A stretch of 64,000 nt of DNA, from assembly GCA_021832305.1 (NCBI GenBank), contig JAKBLB010000004.1, forward strand, positions 59,675-123,674, read 5' to 3'. The translations under genes and the position numbers were made by a program. The notes beneath the pieces are model-generated. The model made no database searches and was not told the DNA's origin. It saw nothing but the letters and a program-made list of their open reading frames with translations. Source of the DNA: Pseudomonadota bacterium (GTDB lineage: Bacteria; Pseudomonadota; Gammaproteobacteria; Burkholderiales; Ferrovaceae). Shown here piece after piece: positions 39,554 through 47,712 of the stretch (positions within the stretch are counted from its first letter, which is position 1; each line of letters opens with the position of its first letter).

Positions 39554-40174
39554 ATGAGTAATTGGTCCTTTGATTCGCCCCTGCGCACCCTTTCTGATGA
39601 AGAAAAGGTCCGTAATGATGAAAAATTGTGGGAAAACGACAATCTGGGTGGGGTACACGAAGACAACAACCCGGTTCCTGCGCCCGTGGTATGGTTGGTC
39701 GGTTTGACGGTGATCACGGCATTTGCCATTACCTTCCCGCTCTGGGGTCAACGTCCAACGGCGGCTTTGTATGAATCCTACGTCAATTCCATGGACAAGC
39801 CTGAAGTGCTGGCCGCCAAGGACGACAAGGAAGCCATGGCTAAAATCGTGGAAATGAACAAAGGGACGCCGAATGATGCCTTGCTGGAACGGCATCCCTT
39901 GACCATGGACGATCTGCGCATGATTGCTCCGCAAATCAAGGCGCTGGAGGCCAAGGGCGCGCACATGCATGATTTCGAAGTGGTGGGAGATCAAGTGGTT
40001 ACGGCAAACTTTGAAGGCAACTATCGTCCTGATGGCACCCGCATCCGCCAGCAACCCTGGTGGGACAAGGGATACACCATTGATATTTTCTATCTGAGTT
40101 ACTTCTTTTTATCCGTATTTACCATGATCAAGCGGCTGCCCCCCACCACGTGGCAACCCAAGCATGATCACTGA
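39554..40174 (+). CDS. Heme-free CcoP-like N-terminal membrane protein
   Basis: LGGVHEDNNPVPAPVVWLVGLTVITAFAITFPLWG resembles CcoP N-terminus; no Cys in the sequence, so no CxxCH. Confidence 0.6.
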   Translation: MSNWSFDSPLRTLSDEEKVRNDEKLWENDNLGGVHEDNNPVPAPVVWLVGLTVITAFAITFPLWGQRPTAALYESYVNSMDKPEVLAAKDDKEAMAKIVEMNKGTPNDALLERHPLTMDDLRMIAPQIKALEAKGAHMHDFEVVGDQVVTANFEGNYRPDGTRIRQQPWWDKGYTIDIFYLSYFFLSVFTMIKRLPPTTWQPKHDH

Positions 40175-40200
40175 GCACCCTACATCAAGGAGATGAGATC

Positions 40201-40311
40201 ATGATTGATCTGGATTACGGCCCTTTGGCCATTGCTCTGCCCATCAGTATCGCCTTTATCTGCCCGTTTCTCTATAGTTTCTTTGTGGATAACTTCGACA
40301 AAAAGAAATAA
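40201..40311 (+). CDS. 36-aa single-TM micro-protein
   Basis: MIDLDYGPLAIALPISIAFICPFLYSFFVDNFDKKK; upstream AAGGAGATGAG; below the ORF-track cutoff. Confidence 0.65.
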   Translation: MIDLDYGPLAIALPISIAFICPFLYSFFVDNFDKKK

Positions 40312-40357
40312 TGCGTTTTGGTGGCAAGATGAAACCATAACCATTTAAATGACTCGC

Positions 40358-40390
40358 AGTGCCATACCTGACGGTATGGCACTTTTTTTT
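40358..40390 (+). terminator. Intrinsic terminator (AGTGCCATACC-TGAC-GGTATGGCACT + T run)
   Basis: 11 bp perfect stem followed by an 8-T run. Confidence 0.9.
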
Positions 40391-40412
40391 GACCCCATTC
40401 GAACTTTATCTC

Positions 40413-40694
40413 ATGATCACTGAAATCTCGCATCTCGTGGCCGCAACGACTTCCGGAAAAATCGATATGAGTATCGAAGGAATGAGGAGTCAGCGTTTCA
40501 GCGTCTATATTTTTGTTTTTCTGCTGATCGGTATCGCAGTTTTTTCTGGAATCATCTATTCCCTGCTCAAAGGGCAATATGCCCCCACCAAGATGCGTAT
40601 CGGGGAACGCTTGATGTTCATCGCCATCATCCTGGGCGTGGTGGCGGCCACGGGGTTCGGTGCTACCCAACTATTGACCGGTTATCTGTTTTGA
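40413..40694 (+). CDS. Small two-TM membrane protein
   Basis: MITEISHLVAATTSGK...; ORF-track start 40359 lies inside the terminator, so ATG 40413 or later is more likely. Confidence 0.55.
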   Translation: MITEISHLVAATTSGKIDMSIEGMRSQRFSVYIFVFLLIGIAVFSGIIYSLLKGQYAPTKMRIGERLMFIAIILGVVAATGFGATQLLTGYLF

Positions 40695-40727
40695 GGGCGT
40701 TTTGATGTGATTGGGTATTTTGAACCT

Positions 40728-40757
40728 TTGCAGGAATGACAACTCCAATTCCTGCAA
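40728..40757. promoter_or_regulatory. Operator-like dyad TTGCAGGAAT-N10-ATTCCTGCAA
   Basis: Perfect 10 bp inverted repeat with 10 bp spacer, just upstream of TAGAAT (40766) and the next gene; no T tract. Confidence 0.5.
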
Positions 40758-40799
40758 GAGAGTGTTAGAATAACGGCAACCTTCATACAGGAGTCTGGC

Positions 40800-41081
40800 A
40801 TGGGCAATTACCTCGATACATTACCCGATGGGTGGACCATCTACCTGTGGCTCATCGCTGGAGGACTTATCATTGCCGTGAGTATTTACGGGATACGCTG
40901 GGGTTCCAAAAACGAGCAGTTCGATGAGGATATCAAGTATCTGGTATTCAAGGAAAGCGACAAGGACAAGATGAGTCCGGAAGAATATGCCAAAAGTCGC
41001 GAAGTTCTGGCTAAACAGGTAGCCCGGAGAGCGGAGGTGTTGGCAGAACAAGCGGCGGCCAGGACAACCAAGACGACATGA
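40800..41081 (+). CDS. Single-TM protein, CcoS/CcoQ-like
   Basis: YGIRWGSKNEQFDEDIKYLVFKESD after an N-terminal TM. Confidence 0.6.
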   Translation: MGNYLDTLPDGWTIYLWLIAGGLIIAVSIYGIRWGSKNEQFDEDIKYLVFKESDKDKMSPEEYAKSREVLAKQVARRAEVLAEQAAARTTKTT

Positions 41082-41572
41082 AACGAGGTGAATGGGTCGT
41101 GCTGGGCCTCATTGGGGCGCTGGCGATGGCGGGTATTGCGCAAAATCTTATCCATCACGAAAAGGGTGATCAGAACGGTGATCGTGGTTTGCCTTTTTAT
41201 ACGACGGCCACCCCCGAATTGGCGCGGGAAGGGTCTGATCTGATCCGTCAGAATGACTGTCGTCAATGCCATTCGCTTTGGTCAGTGCGTAATATCATGC
41301 AGTCGGTTCCCTCCCCTTCACTGGATGGAATGGGGGATTTGCGGAGCGAGGCATGGCTTTACCAGTATCTGTCGTCCCCCAATCCTCAGACTATTTTACC
41401 CAGTCGTCTCAAGCCTGAATATCGAATGCCTTCATTTGCCTCGCTCCCCGAGCAGGAAAGAAGAACGCTGGCCCATTATCTGGCCAGTCTGCATGTCAAG
41501 GATTGGTATCTGGATGAAACCAAAAAGAGCGAATATGAAAAACTCACGGGGAAGGATGACTACAAAAAATGA
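41078..41572 (+). CDS. Monoheme cytochrome c, membrane-anchored or secreted
   Basis: N-terminal hydrophobic segment; CRQCHSLW; ATGA overlap. Confidence 0.87.
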   Translation: MKRGEWVVLGLIGALAMAGIAQNLIHHEKGDQNGDRGLPFYTTATPELAREGSDLIRQNDCRQCHSLWSVRNIMQSVPSPSLDGMGDLRSEAWLYQYLSSPNPQTILPSRLKPEYRMPSFASLPEQERRTLAHYLASLHVKDWYLDETKKSEYEKLTGKDDYKK

Positions 41573-42072
41573 CAGAAGTAGTCCCACAGGAAAAAGACAC
41601 GGGTAAGTGGGGGAGGGCGCTGATTGGATTGGGCGTCGCTACCGCCATCAATCACTTTGGGGATCGGCTGCTGGGCGTCACCATCGAGATCTTTACCAAT
41701 GCGCTGGATTATTTTTCTTTTCGCTGGATGCTGGATGTTTTTCTCGTTCCCTTGATTGCAAATTTTTTTCTGGCTCTGATTTTTGGCAAGGGAAGTAAGT
41801 GGCTCTGTTATGCCACACCCTTGATTGTCCGGGGTATCAGTTATTTCAACGTGGCCGAAATTTCCGGGATACCCGAGTATGGTCACCTGATTCCCCTGGG
41901 ATGGTGGGGGTTTTTTATCATCCTGGCCATGGAGACGGGCATGGTAGGGGCCGTGATCGGGGAATCCGTGATCAAACGCTACTATGGGCGCAAGACCATC
42001 GAGGGGATCTATCAAGAGCGTTTGGCACGGGAAGAACGTCAACGTCAACGCGCGCAAAAAAACAGGGAGTAA
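41569..42072 (+). CDS. Multi-TM hypothetical membrane protein
   Basis: Hydrophobic segments, basic C-terminal tail; ATGA overlap with cytochrome c. Confidence 0.7.
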   Translation: MTEVVPQEKDTGKWGRALIGLGVATAINHFGDRLLGVTIEIFTNALDYFSFRWMLDVFLVPLIANFFLALIFGKGSKWLCYATPLIVRGISYFNVAEISGIPEYGHLIPLGWWGFFIILAMETGMVGAVIGESVIKRYYGRKTIEGIYQERLAREERQRQRAQKNRE

Positions 42073-42075
42073 ACG

Positions 42076-43134
42076 GTGGCACTTTCCCCCAAACTGCCGT
42101 CCACGCCGGAAGAACGGCTCAAACGCAAAAAGATCCTGTCAGCCACACTGGTGACGTGTATCGGCATCGTCATGATTGGCAGTTCGCTCCATGTCATCAA
42201 ACTGGGACAAGGGCGCATGGAGGATATGCGCAATCTGGTGTCCTATAACATCAAGGATTCAGACAACCATATTCGCGCAGCGGGTGAGGATATTCAACTT
42301 CATGAACAGCACGAGGGCGGACAAGTCAAGGGTGGCTACACGGTGGAGGAAACTGATCGCTTGTTGTCACGCGAGCAATGGGAAAACCTGAACACGATGG
42401 TGACCATTCCTGCAGGCCCCTTTCAGATGGGAACCAACCTCGATCGTGCCGATCCTCCCGATAAGCCGGAACATAAGGTGTATCTTCCGGCTTACGCCAT
42501 CGATAAATATCCCGTCACCAACGCACAATATGCCCGCTTCGTGGCGGCTACTGGACACCGTCCTCCGCTCAACTGGAAAGATGGGAGGATTCCGCAGGGG
42601 GCGCTGTTGCTCCCGGTCACCCTGGTGACGTGGTATGACGCCAAAGCCTATGCCCAATGGGCACATAAGCGCTTGCCCACGGAAGCCGAATTTGAAAAAG
42701 CCGGGCGGGGCACAGACGCACGCCGCTGGCCCTGGGGAAACATCATGGACCCGACCAAATTGAATACGTATTACAACCGGAATTCGTCTTCACCCGTGAC
42801 TGATTATCCCCAAGGAGCCAGTTCCTACGGTGTTTTTGATTTATCGGGCAACGTGGATGAGTGGACCGACAGTGATTTTACGCCTTACCCTGGGTCCATT
42901 GCTCCCACCATCGTGTTTCAAGGCAAGGTGGCGGTTCAGGAATCTTCCCAGGATCGCAATCTGGGGATTTCCGATCAAAAACTGATCAAACGCAGTTACA
43001 AGGTGCTGCGGGGCGGATCCTGGAAAAGCGATCCCTTCTCCACTTCCCTTTTTCATCGCGACAATGCTTTTGCCAACATGACTTCCGACTTTTATGGGTT
43101 TCGCTGTGCCAGTTCCCTTCCTTCCTCTCGTTGA
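42076..43134 (+). CDS. FGE/SUMF1-fold protein with N-terminal TM, lacking FGE catalytic cysteines
   Basis: VTIPAGPFQMGTN; DKYPVTNAQYARFV; LPTEAEFEKAGRG; LSGNVDEWTDS; VLRGGSWKSDPF. Confidence 0.85.
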   Translation: MALSPKLPSTPEERLKRKKILSATLVTCIGIVMIGSSLHVIKLGQGRMEDMRNLVSYNIKDSDNHIRAAGEDIQLHEQHEGGQVKGGYTVEETDRLLSREQWENLNTMVTIPAGPFQMGTNLDRADPPDKPEHKVYLPAYAIDKYPVTNAQYARFVAATGHRPPLNWKDGRIPQGALLLPVTLVTWYDAKAYAQWAHKRLPTEAEFEKAGRGTDARRWPWGNIMDPTKLNTYYNRNSSSPVTDYPQGASSYGVFDLSGNVDEWTDSDFTPYPGSIAPTIVFQGKVAVQESSQDRNLGISDQKLIKRSYKVLRGGSWKSDPFSTSLFHRDNAFANMTSDFYGFRCASSLPSSR

Positions 43135-43144
43135 GTATCGACCC

Positions 43145-43387
43145 ATGTTGCGTCAACTTCGTATCTCAGCCTTGCTGGCGCAGTGTCTATGGATTTCTGA
43201 CGCCCATGCCGTGGACAGTTATCGCTATCTGCATGTGACCGTAGATACGCCGTGGAATATTTTCCTTTTTCTACTGATTGGCATATTTGCCCCTTTCATT
43301 CTGATGGGTGTGCTGGCGTGGTATTTTTCTTTCAAAAAGAAACCGGCGCCTCCCAATCACCCGTCTGCACCAGAGGATCATCCATGA
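43145..43387 (+). CDS. Small signal-peptide plus single-TM protein
   Basis: MLRQLRISALLAQCLWISDAHA then TPWNIFLFLLIGIFAPFILMGVLAWYF. Confidence 0.6.
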   Translation: MLRQLRISALLAQCLWISDAHAVDSYRYLHVTVDTPWNIFLFLLIGIFAPFILMGVLAWYFSFKKKPAPPNHPSAPEDHP

Positions 43388-43776
43388 AACCCTTCGGTTC
43401 TCCGGGATCTCGTTGGGGATGGTCTCTTTTGACCGGGATGCTCTTCATCCTGGGGCTGGCACTCTTTGGACCTGCATTGGCTGCTCCGGTTGCTGCGCAA
43501 AACCCCAATGCCGTTCAGGTGATGGAGGCATTCCAGAAGCAGCAAGGAGACAAGGACGATGGGGTGACGCCCGTTGATGACCACAAGAAAAAAATCATCA
43601 TGTTCATCATGGGGGGGCCGCTCATTCTGATGGTTCTGGTGACAGGAGTCCTGGGCATCGGCATGGGCATCTATGGTAAACCCTGGTTTGTTCCGCACAT
43701 GATCATGGCGGGATTGACCATGACTCTGGCCCTGGTCCATGCCATCGTGGGGGTGGCCTGGTTCTTTCCCTTTTGA
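43384..43776 (+). CDS. Small membrane protein with signal peptide and two TM
   Basis: Signal-like N-terminus; two hydrophobic segments; ATGA overlap. Confidence 0.65.
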   Translation: MKPFGSPGSRWGWSLLTGMLFILGLALFGPALAAPVAAQNPNAVQVMEAFQKQQGDKDDGVTPVDDHKKKIIMFIMGGPLILMVLVTGVLGIGMGIYGKPWFVPHMIMAGLTMTLALVHAIVGVAWFFPF

Positions 43777-46394
43777 ACTCCTTCCTGATTCCGGCCCTGT
43801 ATGGTTTGTCGGGTCTGGTGGGGCTGGCCTATGAGGTGCTGTGGGTCCGCATGGTGACCCTCCAGTTTGGCCTGAGCATCTTTGGAGTGGTCATTACGGT
43901 GGCTGCATTCATGGCGGGACTGGGGTTGGGCGCACTGGCGCTGTCCAGCCGCACTTTTCGTCGTCCCCTCCGCCTGCTTGCCCTTGTTGAAGTGAGTGTG
44001 GCCCTTTTCTCGGCTCTGTTGCCCTTTCTGGCTCCCCTCGAGGAACATGCGCTCTGGGCGGGTTTTTCTCATCAAGGGACTTTGAACTGGCATTTGGGAT
44101 TGGCCCTGGTGTCTTTCCTCCTGCTGACCCTGCCCGCTGCGGCCCTGGGGGCTGGATTTCCTCTGGTCCTGTCCTTAGGTCAACAGGTATCTGGACGGTT
44201 GGGATTGCTGTACGGGGTCAATACCCTGGGTGCCGTGTTGGGCGCTTTGCTTCCCCTGATTCTGCTGCCAATGTTCGGTTGGGTCCACGCCCTGCGGGGG
44301 ATCGCAGCGTTGGGTGCGGCACTGGGGGGCGGTTGGTGGATGCTGGAGCATTTCGAGGGAATCCCTTCTCCTGTTCAGGAAGATGAATCAATCAGGCCCA
44401 CTGGAAAATCGGGAAGAACCGAATCGATGCTCCTGCTTTTTTATGGGATCCTGGGAATGGCCAGTCTTTCCCTTGAAGTGGCCTGGACTCGCCTCTTCGG
44501 TCTATTGTTCCTGCGTACCGAGTATGTCCTGGCCTTGATTCTGGCTTCCTTTCTGGTGGGAATCGGGTTGGGTAGCCTGGTGGCGACGCGATGGCAGACC
44601 ACGTTGCGCCGATTCCGCAGTGCGTTTCCATGGATGGCTGCCGGCGGCATTCTGGCAGGACTGGCCGTGTTGCCGGTCGTGGCTACCTGGGTCGAACACC
44701 CGCTGGGTCAAACGCTGACCCAGGCACTTCTGCTTCAAGGACTGATCCTGACCCTGCTCACTTTCCCGGTGACTTTTGTCCTGGGACTGTGGCTCCCTCT
44801 TCTGAGTGAAGAGCAGGGCAGTCCCCGTACCGGGGTGAAACTGTACGGCGCCAATTCTCTGGGGGGCGCTCTGGGTGCTCTGTTGACGGGCTTTGTCTGG
44901 TTACCCTGGCTGGGGACCACCGGAACCCTGGTCTGGAGCGCGTTTCTGATCCTGGGGGCCAGTTTGACCTGGACCCGTCCCTGGACGTTGGTGCAGGGGG
45001 GACTGATGGTGGGTTTTGTGGGGTTGGGTGCCGGGCTCTGGACCTTTCCGCCGACACAGAAATTGCTGCCGGAAACGCTGGCCGGTAGCCACGATATTTA
45101 TCGCTATGAAGATGCGGTAGCCATGACTCAAGTGGTTGAGCAGCCCGATGGGCAGAGAATTCTGCTCACCGACCTGCAACGGCACGATGCCTCCTCAGAT
45201 CCGACGGCGGCTTTCGTGCAACGGAATCAGGGTCGTCTGGCCCTGCTGCTGCAAGGACATCCCCAACGGGTCTTGTTTCTGGGACTGGGCACCGGACTGT
45301 CGCTGGCCGGGAGTTCGGCGTATCCCGACGTTCGACGGGAAGCCGTGGAATTATCGCAGGGGTCCATCGAAGCGGCACGTCGTTACTTTACGCCCGTGGA
45401 TGGTCCGATCCTGAGTGAAACCGAACTGATTCAGGACGATGCGCGGCATTTCATGAGTTTCACGGAAAACCATTATGACGTCATCGTGGGCGATCTCTAC
45501 CATCCTGACCTGGCTGGGGTGGGGGCTTTACTTTCCCTGGAACAGTTTGGGCGGGTGCGGGATCATTTGTCGGCCCATGGGGTATTCGTCCAATGGTTGG
45601 CCCTGAACCAATTTGATCCTGCCGCGCTCCAGGTGGAGTTGAGAACCTTTCGGCGGGTTTTTCCCGATGCGTATCTGTTTCTGGACGGCATGCATCTGGC
45701 TCTGGTGGGGTTTCGCCAATCCTGGGCAGGCTGGTCCACGGTGGAAGCGGGTCAGGAACGTCTCAGTTCGGATCAACGAGTTGAAGCCACGGGTGGTGAG
45801 GGGGTGATGACCTGGATGGGACGTTACTGGGGAAAAATTCCTGATACGCCGGGACCGGTTCAGAAGGAATGGGCCCCCGTCATCGATTTTTCCCTGCCCC
45901 GACTGAAATATACCGGCGGCGCCCTGGAGATGACGCTGGCGGCTCTGTGGCATCAAAGGCCTTCCCTGGAGCAGGCAGCGCAGGATCTGAATCTGCCCGA
46001 ATCCCGGAGTCCGGAATTTGCCGCTGCCTGGCATGCCACCCAGTATCTGGTGCAAAGTTGGCAGGATCGTATGACCGGGCGTGACGGCGAAGCCGAACGT
46101 CTGGTTCGCCTTGCGTTCGAGGCCAATCCACGGGACCGCTGGGTGGGTTATGCGCTGGCCGATGAGGTATTGGCCCAGTTGATGCGCGCGCCATTGCCTG
46201 CCGCCCAAAAAGAAGCCGTGCTGGATAAACTGGCACTCCGTTTTCCGTGGCATGTAGAGGTGCAAAGGGCCCTCTGGAAAATACAGGGGGAGCGCCATGA
46301 ATTTGCCGAAGCAGAAAAAACCCGCCTGAACCTGCTGCGCGAAGCCCCTCTTGACCGCGAAGCCGGGATAGCGAAAAATGAAAACTTTCAGTAA
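43773..46394 (+). CDS. Fused multi-TM/spermidine-synthase-like protein
   Basis: YEVLWVRMVTLQFG; VLFLGLGTGLSLAGSSAYPDVRREAVELSQG SAM-fold; TTG start overlapping previous stop. Confidence 0.82.
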   Translation: MNSFLIPALYGLSGLVGLAYEVLWVRMVTLQFGLSIFGVVITVAAFMAGLGLGALALSSRTFRRPLRLLALVEVSVALFSALLPFLAPLEEHALWAGFSHQGTLNWHLGLALVSFLLLTLPAAALGAGFPLVLSLGQQVSGRLGLLYGVNTLGAVLGALLPLILLPMFGWVHALRGIAALGAALGGGWWMLEHFEGIPSPVQEDESIRPTGKSGRTESMLLLFYGILGMASLSLEVAWTRLFGLLFLRTEYVLALILASFLVGIGLGSLVATRWQTTLRRFRSAFPWMAAGGILAGLAVLPVVATWVEHPLGQTLTQALLLQGLILTLLTFPVTFVLGLWLPLLSEEQGSPRTGVKLYGANSLGGALGALLTGFVWLPWLGTTGTLVWSAFLILGASLTWTRPWTLVQGGLMVGFVGLGAGLWTFPPTQKLLPETLAGSHDIYRYEDAVAMTQVVEQPDGQRILLTDLQRHDASSDPTAAFVQRNQGRLALLLQGHPQRVLFLGLGTGLSLAGSSAYPDVRREAVELSQGSIEAARRYFTPVDGPILSETELIQDDARHFMSFTENHYDVIVGDLYHPDLAGVGALLSLEQFGRVRDHLSAHGVFVQWLALNQFDPAALQVELRTFRRVFPDAYLFLDGMHLALVGFRQSWAGWSTVEAGQERLSSDQRVEATGGEGVMTWMGRYWGKIPDTPGPVQKEWAPVIDFSLPRLKYTGGALEMTLAALWHQRPSLEQAAQDLNLPESRSPEFAAAWHATQYLVQSWQDRMTGRDGEAERLVRLAFEANPRDRWVGYALADEVLAQLMRAPLPAAQKEAVLDKLALRFPWHVEVQRALWKIQGERHEFAEAEKTRLNLLREAPLDREAGIAKNENFQ

Positions 46395-46416
46395 ATTTCA
46401 GGGAGCGCAGAGTTAA

Positions 46417-47712
46417 ATGAATGGGGCATCGATACAGGTCTCGCGCTTTCATCTGCACCGTCGCGTGGTGCAGGGGGTCACCCTTTTGTTGGTCATTCTG
46501 GTGCCAGCCCTGGGACTGTTTCGTATCGATCCCCGTGCCGGCGCATTGGTCGTGCTGGATCGTCAGATCTGGTTCGCCGACTTCTTTTTGATCGCCGGAT
46601 TGTGGATCACCCTGCTCAGCCTTCTGGTGATGCTCTATTCCGTGGCTGGCACCGTATTTTGCGGGTGGGTGTGCCCACAGAACATATTTTCCGAATGGGC
46701 CAATTACATGACCCATCTCCTGTTGGGAAAACGGGCTGAAGTCAGCCTGGATGGTCAGGCACCGGTCATCGCCCCAGCCAAAAATCGTGTGTGGAACTGG
46801 GTGTTGCTGGGCCTTTCCTTCCTGTTGGCTTCCATGTTCCTGGGGGTGATTCCCCTGTTCTATTTTTACGACCCCTCGACGATCCTGGCTTTTCTTCTCT
46901 GGCGTTCGGATCCTGCATTGGCCAGTTCCCTGCATTGGATTTATGCGGTTTTTGTTTTGATCATTCTGGTGGATATTGCCGTGATCCGCCACTTCTGGTG
47001 CCGTTTTGCCTGCGTATACCGGGTTTGGCAGCACAGTTTCCGGACCCGTGAAACCCTTCATGTGCGTTATGACGCGAACCGCGCCAGTGCCTGCGAAAAG
47101 TGTAACTATTGCGTGACATCCTGCTTCATAGACATCGATCCACGCAAGACGGATGTCTACGACAGTTGCATCAATTGCGGCGAGTGTATCGATGCCTGCA
47201 ACCGTCTTCAGGCAAAGAAAGGGAATCCGGGGTTGCTGAGTTTTGAATTTGGCGAACGCAAAACCAAACGGGAAGCGCGTATTCACTTTCGCAACAATGC
47301 CATCGGCCTGAACTCACGCGCGGGGTGGATGACTGTCGTCATGGTCCTGGGACTGAGTTTTTTTTCCTGGGGACTGTGGACCTGGGAACCTCTTCATCTG
47401 GCAGCCTACCGGGCCGAGGTGCAAGATGCCGCGAACGATCTGGATTACCGTATCGAAATCGCCAATAAACGTTACCGTCCTGAAAGAGTGGAATTGTTGG
47501 TGCAGGGATTGAAGCCGGGAGAGTATCATTTGTCTCGGACCCAACTGACGATTCCTGCAGCAGGACGACTGTCCGCGATCCTGTCCATCTCGCCGACCCT
47601 GCCCCATGGCGTGCATTCCTTCAGAATTCTGGCTCATGCCGTTCAGGAGGACTGGAAGGACCAGTTTGCCATCCAGCATTTCTCAGAAGCCCCCAAGGGA
47701 GGAAACCCATGA
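46417..47712 (+). CDS. ccoG: Cytochrome c oxidase accessory protein CcoG/FixG
   Basis: FCGWVCPQNIFSEW; CEKCNYCVTSC; CINCGECIDAC. Confidence 0.9.
   Translation: MNGASIQVSRFHLHRRVVQGVTLLLVILVPALGLFRIDPRAGALVVLDRQIWFADFFLIAGLWITLLSLLVMLYSVAGTVFCGWVCPQNIFSEWANYMTHLLLGKRAEVSLDGQAPVIAPAKNRVWNWVLLGLSFLLASMFLGVIPLFYFYDPSTILAFLLWRSDPALASSLHWIYAVFVLIILVDIAVIRHFWCRFACVYRVWQHSFRTRETLHVRYDANRASACEKCNYCVTSCFIDIDPRKTDVYDSCINCGECIDACNRLQAKKGNPGLLSFEFGERKTKREARIHFRNNAIGLNSRAGWMTVVMVLGLSFFSWGLWTWEPLHLAAYRAEVQDAANDLDYRIEIANKRYRPERVELLVQGLKPGEYHLSRTQLTIPAAGRLSAILSISPTLPHGVHSFRILAHAVQEDWKDQFAIQHFSEAPKGGNP

Noticed and set aside
40359-40412. Upstream start of the 111-aa ORF
   Set aside because: Lies within a strong intrinsic terminator stem and T run; ATG 40413 or later preferred.
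45880-47286. 468-aa minus-strand ORF
   Set aside because: Antisense to the spermidine-synthase-like gene and ccoG; shadow ORF.
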